A DNA stretch of 64,000 bases. Source: Symbiodinium natans (Eukaryota; Sar; Dinophyceae; Suessiales; Symbiodiniaceae). The stretch covers positions 300,246 to 364,245 of the forward strand of contig CAJNDS010002203.1 in assembly GCA_905221605.1 (NCBI GenBank). The letters run 5' to 3'. Shown here piece after piece: positions 22,578 through 33,025 of the stretch (positions within the stretch are counted from its first letter, which is position 1; each line of letters opens with the position of its first letter). The notes under the pieces are model-generated. The model saw nothing but the letters and a program-made list of their open reading frames with translations. It searched no databases and was not told the origin of the DNA. Position numbers and translations under genes: made by a program.

Positions 22578-22617
22578 CTGCTTACCGACCCCCCCCCCCC
22601 CCCCAAAAAAAAAAAAA

Positions 22618-22659
<42 letters not shown>

Positions 22660-22662
22660 AAA
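22578..22662. repeat. C, A and CAA microsatellites
   Basis: About 16 C, then about 16 A, then about 13 CAA units. Confidence 0.9.
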
Positions 22663-22714
22663 GGGGCAACAGTTACAAAAACAAGGAAATGGCCAGAGGG
22701 CTACTGCTGCTGTT

Positions 22715-22933
22715 TCTCCTACTCCTACTCCTACTCCTACTCCTACTACTACTTCTACTACGACTACTAGTACTACTAGTACTACACTTAAACTGTACCT
22801 GTGACTTCAGTGCTAGTACTACTAGTACTACTAGTACTACAAGTACTAGTAGTACTACTAGTACTACTAATACTACTAGGACTACTCGTACTACTAGTAC
22901 TACTAGTACTAGTACTAGTACTAGTACTAGTAC

Positions 22934-23007
<74 letters not shown>

Positions 23008-23035
23008 TAGTAGTGTAGTAGTGTAGTAGTGTAGT

Positions 23036-23112
<77 letters not shown>

Positions 23113-23130
23113 CTACGACGACGACGACGA
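22715..23130. repeat. Long CTA/TAG-type trinucleotide tract
   Basis: CTC/CTA units pass into mixed ACTAGT units and then about 60 TAG units with a few 4-base interruptions (22700-23110), and a short ACG run. No stable gene is inferred; long Ser/Val/Leu/Thr frames here are repeat artefacts. Confidence 0.9.
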
Positions 23131-23399
23131 CTTCTACTCCTACTTCTGCTTCCACCACTTCTACCACTAGTAGCCGCTCCCCCCGCCGACCAGTTCCCAA
23201 GCTTAAAGCGCAAGTGCTAACTAACAGCCGGCGTGGTACGGGAAGCATATAGGGGATGCAGCGGAATTTACTTCTCCGGATTATAAATTGGCCATAGCAA
23301 AATGCTTGTCTTTTTTTGTAGCGTTGCGTGCTTTTGTATATTTAAAGGCCAGTTTGTGTTGTCGGCGTCACCCTCGCAGGTTTGGAGGGAGGTAAGGGT

Positions 23400-23725
23400 G
23401 TAGGGCTCAGCTCCTAAACGTGCTCTTCCTAAGGTTCCTAAACCTCTAAGCTCTTAAGCTCCTAAATGTGCCCTGCCTAAAGCCCTACCCTTGTTGAGCT
23501 CCTAAACGCGCCCTTCCTAAACCCATAAGCTCTTAAGCTCCTAATTAAACGTGGCCTTCCAAAACCCCGACCCTGGTTAAGCTCCTAATCATGCCCTTTC
23601 TAAACCCCCAAGCGCTGAAGCTCCTAAATGTGCGCTTGCTAAACCCTTGCCTACCCTTGTTAAGCTTCTGAGCGTGCCCTTCCTAAACCCCTATATAAGC
23701 TCTTAAGCTCCTAAACGTCCCCGGG
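23400..23725. repeat. Tandem repeat, unit about 110 bp made of two halves
   Basis: AAGCTCCTAAACGTGCCCTT, CCTAAACCC, TAAGCTCTTAAGCTCC and CTACCCTTGTTAAGC recur about three times. Confidence 0.65.
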
Positions 23726-24016
23726 TTAGAGACCAGAAACGACCTGTCAAGGCACCTTCAAGTATAGGACTCTTCAGATGAGTCCGTTCTCACAAATGCA
23801 GGCTGAAATTCAGGCCATCGAGTATTCGGATCCTCGCTGGGAGGTGGTTTGGGGTTCAGGGTTTGGTTTGGGCGAGGGCTTGCGTAGGAAGTGGGTGTCT
23901 GTAGTCTGTAGTGCGCTGGCCACTTGAATTGTCTCCGTGCTGCATGCAGGTCGGTACTGGGCCTCTAAAGTTGCTCTGGCCTTCGCACTCCAACAACTCT
24001 AGCACCACACTTTTCC

Positions 24017-24235
24017 TCAGGATGTCCTTTCCTGTCTCGTCACGCCATTAACGCTATAAGAGAACCTCTCTTGCATCTTGCCACCGACTCTTTGTCGCCT
24101 CTGATGCGCAAGCTGCACTTCCGCGGCACAAGCTGGGCAAGCTGGCTCTGCTGAAGTGCTGGCGTCAGACATGTATGAGGACTGTTGAGTGCTCAACACA
24201 AGAACCCTGTCCTGTTTCTTCGACAGCCCTTCCAA
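24017..24235 (-). CDS. Weak ORF candidate
   Basis: A 72-codon frame contains a CPACAAEVQLAHQRRQ segment and is followed by a stop. Its composition is plausible for coding but no splice signals or family are assigned. Confidence 0.15.
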   Translation of the reverse strand: MEGLSKKQDRVLVLSTQQSSYMSDASTSAEPACPACAAEVQLAHQRRQRVGGKMQERFSYSVNGVTRQERTS

Positions 24236-25389
24236 GCAGGCTTTGCAGAACCTGAACTGAGTCGGGGTTTAGGGTTTAGGGTTTAGGGTTTAGGGTTTAG
24301 GGTTTAGGGTTTAGGGTTTAGGGTTTAGGCAGGAAAATTGCAGCAAGGTCAGAGCCTGAGGGCCTTACACACCCAGAGAGTGCCAAACACGACGCACAAT
24401 TTTAACACCTGCCGCACATGGTCCAAACGCATGCGAAGCAGCCAAGGGGAGCCATGGCAGCAATCGAGCGACGCTCGTTCTTGCTGCCTGGATGCTCACC
24501 CTCCGCAGACAGAGGAAAGAAGCAAGCTATGGACTGTAAGAGGTGGTGGCAGTGAAGTCCGGCAGCATTTTGATTGATGGCGGACTGAACTCTTGCATGT
24601 AGGATTTGCCAGAAGTCTTAGCGAAGCTACTCTGCCACGATCTATTCGGCACGTCAAACAGCCGCGAGAACTCTCTGGCATCGGATTGCAGCAGCGACTT
24701 CGCAACCTATACTTCTAACTATACAGAGCCATGCCAAGCTCTCGGCCGGGCGCCAGCCACACATCGGGTCATCAACAAATTTAGCCACCGCAAGCTGCCT
24801 ACCACGCATCGTCATGTGGAAAAAAACGTACATTGAGAAGCCTGCCACCCGAATCTACGCATGACGTTGACTGAGATTCCCTTTGCCGTTCCCATGTGGC
24901 CGAATGTGGCACATCGAGCAGCGCTCGGTCCAGCCACGGCAAACACCGCTAAGCCAAGGTTAGACTATTTCCTGACAATTATTCTCGTTGATTCTGGCTT
25001 ATTTCCTGACGATACGGTCTACTTAAATAGACTGTATCTAGTAAGTCTTTGAAGAACATAGCTTGTTCCAAGAAATAGACTTTCTTCATGTCAGCAAAAT
25101 GAGTAAACACACACACACACACACACACACACTTTCAAATGCTAGAAAAGAAACTGAAATGGTGTGGCTTCCTTCTTCTCTTCAGGCTGTTTTCAGTTTA
25201 AAAGCTTTACAGTTAAGGGTTTGGCTTTAGGGTTCAGGGACAATGGGGGTCATAGGGTCCTAAAGAGCCAGAACCCTAAACCTTAAAAACCTTGCATGCC
25301 CTACACCCTACGACAGTCCCAAACCATCAAAACCCTTTTAAAAAAAGCACATTAAGCCTACACGAATAAATGAAACTCCCCTTGGCGTT

Positions 25390-26400
25390 TGCAGGATTTA
25401 GGGTCTTTAGAGTTGAGGGCTACTACGGGCTTAGGGTCTTCGGATCTTTAGAGTCTAGGGCTGTAACGGGTTTAGGGGTGCTACGGGTATACTGGGGTGC
25501 TACGGGTATACTCTTTTGGGGTTTGAGGGTTGACGGCTTTTAGGGTTTAGGGTTTTTGCGGGTTTTTGGCTTCCAAGGCTATATTGTTTTGGCCTTTTGA
25601 GGGTTAGGTTGGGGCTTTTGCAGGTTTAGGGTTTCTACGGGTTTAGGGCTTCTATGTGTATATTGCTTTCGGGTATTGAGGGCTTAGGGCTTTAGGGTTT
25701 CTGCGGATTTCTGGCTTCGACGGGGATATTGTTTTGGGCCTTGAGGGCTTATATAGGGCTTTGACGGGTTTAGTGTTTCTACGGGTTTAGAGTGGTTTCT
25801 CCGCGTTTAGCGCTTCCACGGGTATATTGTTTTGGGGTTTCGAGGGCTTATAGGGCTTTCAGGGGTTTAGGGTTTCCGTGGGTTGTGCTTCTACGGCTAT
25901 ATTGTTTACCAGGTTACGATTTCAAAGGTGTTTAGGGCTTCTTCGAGATAATATTGCTTTGGGGTTTTGAGGGTTTAGCACTTTTAGGGGTTGAGAGTTT
26001 CCACAGGTTTAGGATTCTACGGGTGTGTTTTTTGGGGGGGGGTTTTGAGGGTTTAGGGCTTTTACGAGTTTAGAGTTTCTACGGCTTTAGGGCTTCTACG
26101 GGATGGGGCTTAGGGCTTTTACGGGTTTAGGGTTTCCATGGGTTTATGGCTTGTAAAGGAAAACTGTTTTGGGGCGTGAGGGCTTATAGGGCTTTTACGG
26201 GTTTAGTGTTTCTACGGGTTTAGGGCTTCCACGGGAAATGTGTTTTGGGCTTTGAGGGCTTAGGGTTTTGAGGGGTTTGGGGTTTCTACGAGTTTTTGGC
26301 TTCTGCGGGAATATTGTTTTGGGCTTTGGGAGCTTATATAGGGCTTTTGCTGGTTTGGGTGTGTACGGGTTTAGGCCTTCTAACCCTATCCTCAAACCCT
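25390..26400. repeat. Degenerate minisatellite of about 70 bp with telomere-like core
   Basis: Units of type GGGTTTAGGGCTTCTACGGG followed by TATATTGTTTTGGGG and TTTTGAGGGCTTA recur some thirteen times with variation. No gene is seen in 25140-28100. Confidence 0.7.
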
Positions 26401-26639
26401 AAACCTTGTAAAACAAACCTGTCTCTCACGTGCGGGTGGAAAAAAAAACCCAACCCAAAACCCTGAAGATCCCAAACAAACCCTAAGCCGCAGTCAGGGT
26501 GTGACGGGTCTAGGGTTTTTAGGGTTTAGGGTTTAGGGTTTAGGGTTTAGGGTTTAGGGTTCAGGGTTCAGGGTTTAGGGTTTAGGGTTTAGGGTTTAGG
26601 GTCCTTTCTTTTAGTGTGTAGGGTTTCCTGGGGTTAGGG

Positions 26640-26750
26640 TGTTTGGGGATTCCAGGCCGGGGGTCCAGTTCTGGTCCAGTTTCATGAAACTGGACCAGCC
26701 TTGACGAAAACTGGACCAAACTGGACCAAAACTGGACCGCCACCAGCCGG
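26640..26750. repeat. Short CTGGACCA repeats with a palindrome
   Basis: AAACTGGACCA occurs five times, once inverted (GGTCCAGTTTCATGAAACTGG at the centre). Confidence 0.6.
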
Positions 26751-26939
26751 TTCTTGTGTAAATAGATGTTCATATTGCATTTTTGCAAGACAACTGACTT
26801 CCTTCTATTTTTCAGAATACTTCTCATTTTTACGTGCAAATTATAAATTTCGAGCGACAAAGCTTTGTAAACACAATTTCCAGAATGCCGAATGACCTTC
26901 TTTTTCAAAGATATTCGTAATATAAAGTAGCCCAGAAAA

Positions 26940-27820
26940 CTACGTAAACCAGACGTTCCCGATAGATATTCTCCAAGTCCCTTAGCCCTAAAACTAAACC
27001 CGAAACCCTAACAACTAAACCCGAAACCCTTAACACTAAGACCCCAAACCCTGAATACTAAACCCGAAAAACTTAACCCTAAACACTTAGCACTGAACCC
27101 ACACAGCGCCGAGTAAACAGTAAACACGACAAGCTAAACATGTAAACGCTAAACCTAAACAACCACACACTAAACCCGAAACCCAGAACACTAAACCCCT
27201 AAACATTAAACACGAAACCCTAAACCCGAAACACTAAACCCTACACCCTGAACCCTAAACCCTAAACATTAAACACATAACCCTAAACCCTAAACATTAA
27301 GCACTAAACCCTAAACGCTCAACACTGAACCCTAAACCTTATTGACACTAAAGCCTGAACCTTCAACACCAAACCCTAGTCCCCAAACAACAAATCCTGA
27401 ACCCTAAGCCCTAAACACCCAACCAAAACCCGTCAGGGTTTCACGTTTTAAGGGTGTGGAGTTTAGAGTTTATGATTTACAAGGTTTATTGAGGGGCTTA
27501 GATTTTTTTCAAGGCGCTTCACCCTTTTGCTAACCCAAGACAGCTAGGCTCCGGCCTGAGCTTCAAAGACGCAAGCAACATGCACGCACTTCAGGAAAGC
27601 AGTCGCTTAACCCTATGCTCTAAACCCTAAAACTAAACCCTAAACCCTTAACGATAAACCCTAAACACAAAACCCTGAAAACTTACACACTAGACCCTAA
27701 ACCCAAAACACTAAACCCTAAACATTAAACACTAAACCCTGAACCCTACCTAAACAGCAAATCCTGAACCCTATACCCTAACGACTAAACCTTAAACTCC
27801 AGATCAAAAACAGGTGGGGG
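26940..27820. repeat. Degenerate CCCTAAA-like array
   Basis: AAACACTAAACCCGAAACCC-type variants fill two tracts (26980-27440 and 27605-27800) around a short unique block. CCCTAAA has drifted to CACTAAA, CATTAAA and CCCGAAA. Confidence 0.75.
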
Positions 27821-28281
27821 TTTCAGATGTTTAGGGCCTGGATTCTAGAGTTTAGGATTTATAAGGTCTATTTAGGGTTTAGAGTTTAGGTTCTGTAGAG
27901 GTTTATTCGAGAAAACATGATGCAATGTATGACTTTTTCGCTTCAAATAGTATGTAGGTTTCTAGGTTCTATGATCATATATCGGACAGAGTCTATTTTA
28001 TCGAATAAGCTGCATCTTAGTTATGTAGATAAACTATATAATCTATTTTCGGAGAATAGGATAATAGTCAGGAAATTGGTCTAACCTTGGCTTAGAGGCA
28101 GCCACAAATCAAAAATCATACTGCAAGCTAGACAAATCCCGTGGACGGATGCGACTTCCGGGCACAAACGTTTATCCGTTACACGTGACTTGTAGGTACG
28201 CAGACGCTTTCAACCAGGCATCTTGCCTTGGGAATCTGTGCCAATGAGGCCGTGCCTCCATCCAGACAGTCCGCATCTGGC

Positions 28282-30900
28282 TCAAGCGCTGTAGCTGCTT
28301 CGTGCTTCGAAGCGCTGGCCTCTCACTGCCCGCTTAGGCTCCTCTGGATGCGGCAGGTGGCAGAATTTGCACTCCTGTCCGTCCAAGCAGGTGCCCCGTA
28401 GAAACTTCCTGCAGATGTTGGTGCAGCGAGAAGTGCCCTTGCATAACTTGGAGCCGATGGAAGGAAAGCCATTTCTCAGCCGGGGTGGGGCAGAGGTGCT
28501 TCTGCGGGCGGTCTCGTCCTCCTGCGCCATGCTGCTCAAGACAGCCACGCTGCCCAGACTGATCCGGCCATCATTGCCAGGAGTGATGGTGAACATGAAC
28601 ACCTCCTGGTTGCCCTGGATGTCCAACGAAAAGACCTCCTCATTGCTCACCTGGCCAGCAACAGACTCGACTACCTGGCTGCCGGAGAAGGTGAGCACGA
28701 CATCGCCGCTTTGGAGCAGAGATGCGCGCTCGTGGATCCAGGAGCCTGACCTTTGCACCCGCAAGGGATGCCCGGCTGTCAGGCGGTGCTCACCCACAGC
28801 AGAGAAATGCGACATGGGCCGCAGAGCTTGTCCTTGAGAGAGCACCTGGCAAACGCGATTTCCGCCAGGTCCTGCCGCGAGCAGGGCTCCCAGCCTCGCA
28901 GCACACTCCACTGCCACCAGCAGGTATGTGTTGAGAGGCAAACAATCATGAAGCTCAACGTTAGTGGAGGGACTGGCTGGAGGTGGAGATTCTACGAGGA
29001 TCCACTCTCCGTCCGGATCGGGCAGCTCCAGCCGATTGACTTCTGGGATGTGGACATCACCTTCCCGAATCACAAGCGGAGGTCCAGGTCCAAGCTCTGT
29101 TGGTTGGACGACATCGGACTGGATCACTTGAGCCTCGAGCTCCCGAACAGAAGCATGAAGCTGCTCGAATGCAGTTGGCAGTGATGCATATGTTGCGCAC
29201 AGCTTGTTGACCTGCTCGTGCATCTTCAGCGTCTCAGCGTGCAACTCCTGTGGGTCCACGACGTCCTGCGCATCCTGCGCTGTGCCTGCTAGCTCCTCGG
29301 CGACCTCCACGACCACATCCAAGCAGTCTTCTAGGGCTTCGCTCTTTTGGCAGATGGTCGTCAGTTTCTGTGTAGTCTCCTGCAGCATCTGCGCCACACG
29401 TCTGAAGGCTGCCTTTGACCTCTCGTGCTCTTGAATCTCTGCTGCCCAAAGCCTCCCCAACAGGCTTTTCAGGTAACTTCGTCCACAATATCCGAGCAGC
29501 GCCAATGCCAAGATGCAGGCCGAACCGATGACAAATGGCGATGCGTTCCCAACAACAGTGGGCAATGTTTGCAACGTAAGTTGGAGAGCATTCACATTCT
29601 GTGTAGCGCTAGCAACCTGAGCTGCCGCAGCTGCAGCTTCTTCTGCAGCCGCTTGTTTAGCAGCAAATGCAGCCATGGCAGCGGCAAATGCGTTAAATGC
29701 TGCATCGCCGGCTGCGGGTGCGACAAGTGCAGCAGATGCTGCACTCCACAGCATGTAAACACAGCCAGCTGCTGCAGCTGCTGCAGATGCTGCGCCGACT
29801 ACTACTCCCAAAGGAGCTGCAGGTGCTGCCATCAACCCTGCCTTAACAGCCAAGCCACCAAGTGTTTGGGAGCCGAATAACGTGGCCGCAGGCGCCCCGG
29901 CGCTTACTGCTACAACCCCGGCACGAAGACCCGCGATGGAAGCCACGCCAATCGCTGTGCCAACCGAGCTACCTGTAGCCGCGGCAGTTGGGGTTGCCGC
30001 GGCAGCCGCAGCTTTAGATAGAGCTGCTGCATCTGCCGCGGCTGCAAACTTCGCTGCTGCAGCTGCCTTGGCGGTTACAAGGGTGCTTGTTGCTTCTGCA
30101 AGTGCAGACGCTTTCCAGAGTAACATGCCTTTGGCGACCAAGACTGTGCCTCCAGCTCCAGCAAAGACAAGCAGACCGCCAGCAGCTAGTACGCAATTGA
30201 TGCAACACAGAAGGGCGAACCATTTGTCGCGCCTCTGCTTGGTCTCCTCGATCAGTTCGTCTGATCTTTGCGCTGCTTCCGTGCACTTGTCAGCAATCTC
30301 TTGAACCTTGCGCTGCAGCCGGTCCAACTGGGGGCGCAGCTCTTCATACTTGCCTCTGAAGCGCTTGGCTTTATTAGCAATGCGCTGTGCTAGACTGTGC
30401 ACACCAGAGAAGTCTCCCCTTTCCAGATGAGACCTGACAGAGCTGATGTGTTCGCTGATGCCATTAGCTTCTCTCTGCAGGGCTGCAATGCCCGATGGTT
30501 GCATATCCCTGAGTAGGTGGTGCAGGGCCTGCGCATCCTCAGAGTCCATAGTCGCCTGCATCTCCGCCATCACTTCTCTGAAAGTTCGCAGCTGCCCGAC
30601 CACATTCTGGAAAGAGCGCGACATCTCATCCAAAAGAAGGCCGCAGATGGTGTCTCGCACCCAGGGGCTCCCCTGCTCCAGAATCCCCCGCAGCTGAACC
30701 CAATCTGGCGTCTGGCGCATGTTCGCGTCAAGTCGCTCCAGCGGTGAACTGTCCTCATCTCGCAGCAATCGAAGCCACAGCGGCTCAGGAGTTACTGGCA
30801 CGATGGCAGTCTCTGTGCCCATGGCGACAAGCGCGACAAAGCTACGTTGAGGCAGGCTTAATGCAACCCCACGGCTACAGTACGGGCATTCTGTTGGCAT
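28282..30900 (-). CDS. Large HINT plus CCCH zinc-finger protein, single exon
   Basis: An uninterrupted 872-codon frame, the only long ORF of the window. The ATG at 30900 is the upstream choice; an internal Met at residue 27 (MGTETAIVPVTPEP) is an alternative start. Residues about 60-230 and 480-600 are polar helical, coiled-coil-like segments. Residues about 230-480 are very Ala-rich and hydrophobic, with several possible membrane segments (VLAAGGLLVFAGAGGTVLVA). Residues about 650-800 look HINT-like, with EHRLTAGHPLRV (TxxH block) and GDVVLTFSG. The C-terminus has a CCCH finger with spacing C-x7-C-x5-C-x3-H (ICRKFLRGTCLDGQECKFCH) and a basic tail. CCCH fingers usually bind RNA; with the membrane segment this suggests a membrane-tethered RNA-binding protein, which is inference. 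The intron-free state fits a retroposed copy, but no spliced-leader relic was seen upstream. Confidence 0.85.
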   Translation of the reverse strand: MPTECPYCSRGVALSLPQRSFVALVAMGTETAIVPVTPEPLWLRLLRDEDSSPLERLDANMRQTPDWVQLRGILEQGSPWVRDTICGLLLDEMSRSFQNVVGQLRTFREVMAEMQATMDSEDAQALHHLLRDMQPSGIAALQREANGISEHISSVRSHLERGDFSGVHSLAQRIANKAKRFRGKYEELRPQLDRLQRKVQEIADKCTEAAQRSDELIEETKQRRDKWFALLCCINCVLAAGGLLVFAGAGGTVLVAKGMLLWKASALAEATSTLVTAKAAAAAKFAAAADAAALSKAAAAAATPTAAATGSSVGTAIGVASIAGLRAGVVAVSAGAPAATLFGSQTLGGLAVKAGLMAAPAAPLGVVVGAASAAAAAAGCVYMLWSAASAALVAPAAGDAAFNAFAAAMAAFAAKQAAAEEAAAAAAQVASATQNVNALQLTLQTLPTVVGNASPFVIGSACILALALLGYCGRSYLKSLLGRLWAAEIQEHERSKAAFRRVAQMLQETTQKLTTICQKSEALEDCLDVVVEVAEELAGTAQDAQDVVDPQELHAETLKMHEQVNKLCATYASLPTAFEQLHASVRELEAQVIQSDVVQPTELGPGPPLVIREGDVHIPEVNRLELPDPDGEWILVESPPPASPSTNVELHDCLPLNTYLLVAVECAARLGALLAAGPGGNRVCQVLSQGQALRPMSHFSAVGEHRLTAGHPLRVQRSGSWIHERASLLQSGDVVLTFSGSQVVESVAGQVSNEEVFSLDIQGNQEVFMFTITPGNDGRISLGSVAVLSSMAQEDETARRSTSAPPRLRNGFPSIGSKLCKGTSRCTNICRKFLRGTCLDGQECKFCHLPHPEEPKRAVRGQRFEARSSYSA

Positions 30901-30999
30901 TGCATGAGGCCTCTAGCCATCTGTAGGGGACTTTTAGGTCTGGCTTCAAGTCTCTGCTGAAACAAACCCAGACTACTTGTCTGGGAGCCTGGCGGTCTG

Positions 31000-32700
31000 C
31001 ATCAGCCAATCCAGTAGCGCATGGAGGACGGATCCAAGAGGGATCTCCCCAAACTTGCTTCAGTGGGCCCCCCAAATTTTGCTAAGTGCTCAAGCTGTCA
31101 TGGATACTTGACTGAGTAGAGCCAAACTCGTGCAGCCTCGGCTGATGTGTGTATGCGGCCGAAAGTTGCATTGGGAGCTCCACCCAAGGGCAAAACTCTT
31201 GTCAGCATCAGCCTCTCCCTCGCAGCACCCATTCTTCTACTGCGCTAGGACATGTTAGGACGACCGCGGCATACATTTCTATATTTATTCTGTCTGTATT
31301 CTGGCAAGATGAGACCGAACACTCATCTGCTATATTCTAATGCTAAACTACGTAAAAAGCTCTAGCTGTGCCATAGTCAACGCTCATCGATCTTGCCGCG
31401 CAGACTGTTGAAGCTGCTCATGTGATTGATTCTAGCCGGGCTATTCATCTCCATGCTCCCATCGTTTGAAGAGTTCCTCATCAGCCACGCAGTAGTGATT
31501 GGCAACAAGGCCTGCGCGCATGCACCTACTTTGCCTTTTCCAACCGTTCCGGCCATGTTCCGTCCACCCAGAACCAAACGGATTTGGCCAGGACAAATCT
31601 CCGGCCGTGGCATTTGGCAAATTCGTGAAGTTTGCCTTTTGCCTTTCGGTCGGGACGGCTGAGAGGTGTGGAACGGTCCTTGTTATTGGCCTTCGGAGTC
31701 TGCATCTGCCTGTACTGAAATGAATCAAATTTGTGAGCAAGGCGTGACAGCAGGACAGAATTCAGCATCCTTCTCGGAACTGCCATGCAACTCCTTGCCT
31801 TTGCTGGGCGTATTGCCAGGCACCCCCAAAGAGCGCGCTTCTAAACCCTAAACCGCCCTAAACCCTAAACCCTGGACCCTAACCCTATAAACCCTATGAA
31901 CCCTATAGACCCGAGCAAAGCACAAACACGGGAGTCCTGTAGTGCGCCTGCCGTCCGACAGTACCACGAAACCTCGGCACGTAGACAACCAAGTTTGGCC
32001 TAGAAAGATGCACCTTGGGATTTGTTCCACCCACCTTAGATTTTGGGGTTTAGGGTTGGTGGCCACATCTTACGGGTTGTTAGTTAGGAATTGAGGGCTC
32101 CGTAAACCCTCAACCGTAAACCGCAAATCCCAAAATCCCAAAGCCCCAAAACAAAAAGTGGCACCCTGCCACAGCAGCTCCCAAGGATGGATGACGCAAA
32201 AGCCCCGCAACCAGAAGCCCCCCCCCCCCCCCCCCCCCCCCCACCCCAAAGCAACGAGAATGGGCCCATGGTTTTGGGGTTTAGGATGTTCGGGGACGGG
32301 CCACAGCAGAGGGGGGCGTTCCTGTTGCAAGGATTTCAGTGCTTTGGGGTACATTCGGGGTACTCCGCATTTTGGGAAGTTGCCATAGACTATCGTTTTA
32401 TTAGCCAGAAGCACCCTCCGCAGGCTGCGGAGTCCTTAAAGATAGGTTGGCCATTTAAAACCCTCTGAAGATATGATCCTCTGAGCCCAAGAACGGAAAG
32501 ACTTAAAGTATCCCAAGCCAAGGCCTAGTAAGTCAGCAGTGAGAAGGGATGCAATCGGGATCCTTCGAGGAAACGAGCCGTTGACGCCGACCCAGAAAAC
32601 TCCTGAACCCTTATAAACCTTATATAAACTCTAACAATTCAAGTTAAAGCCTGCGCAACCAGCCACATAAACCCCCAACCCTATGTGAAACCCTTTCGTT
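31000..32700. other. No firm gene
   Basis: Three overlapping minus frames at 31380-31790 look like decayed coding (ANHYCVADEELFKRWEHGDE ends in a stop). Otherwise short telomere-like tracts and a run of about 20 C at 32220. Confidence 0.35.
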
Positions 32701-32766
32701 TTGAACCGAGGTTCTGTGCCAAGCTCAGCTGGAAGCCCTGAAACCCTAAATCCTACGCCCTCAACC

Positions 32767-32992
32767 CTAGATGCCCAGTGGCCAAGACTGCAACTTCTGC
32801 CGTGCCCTCCGGCGCTTCGTGAAGCAGCGGGCAAACGAGCTGCGAAGCCTCTCCAGAGCGAAGATGGATTCCAGATGAGACGCACGTGCTCAACTCCCCA
32901 ACCCAAAACAAAAACCTCGCCCAAGGCCCTAAAGCCCTAAAGAAGGGCAGTTTGGTCTCTCTCACTCTCTCACTCTCTCTCACTCTCTCACA

Positions 32993-33025
<33 letters not shown>

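Larger units (their letters stand above)
24950..28090. repeat. Pair of distant inverted repeats
   Basis: CTAAGCCAAGGTTAGAC then TTTCCTGAC and ATTAT at 24951-24985 occurs inverted at 28053-28089. The pair encloses the telomere-like minisatellite region. Confidence 0.5.

Noticed and set aside
22374-23248. Long frames of Thr/Ser/Leu/Val repeats
   Set aside because: They are translations of CAA, CTA and TAG microsatellites on both strands, not genes.
25105-25132. CRISPR-like or tandem array
   Set aside because: It is a simple AC repeat; no spacers or conserved direct repeats of CRISPR type were seen anywhere in the window.
28268-28281. TGGCTCAAG resembling the end of the dinoflagellate spliced leader
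   Set aside because: Only nine bases match, the rest of the leader is absent and it points against the nearby gene. The same nine bases occur by chance elsewhere, as at 9311 and 10993.
32771-32880. Plus-strand CCCH-like peptide ([15 protein letters not shown])
   Set aside because: The final His is missing and the minus frame [20 protein letters not shown] with a stop fits the neighbouring minus exons.
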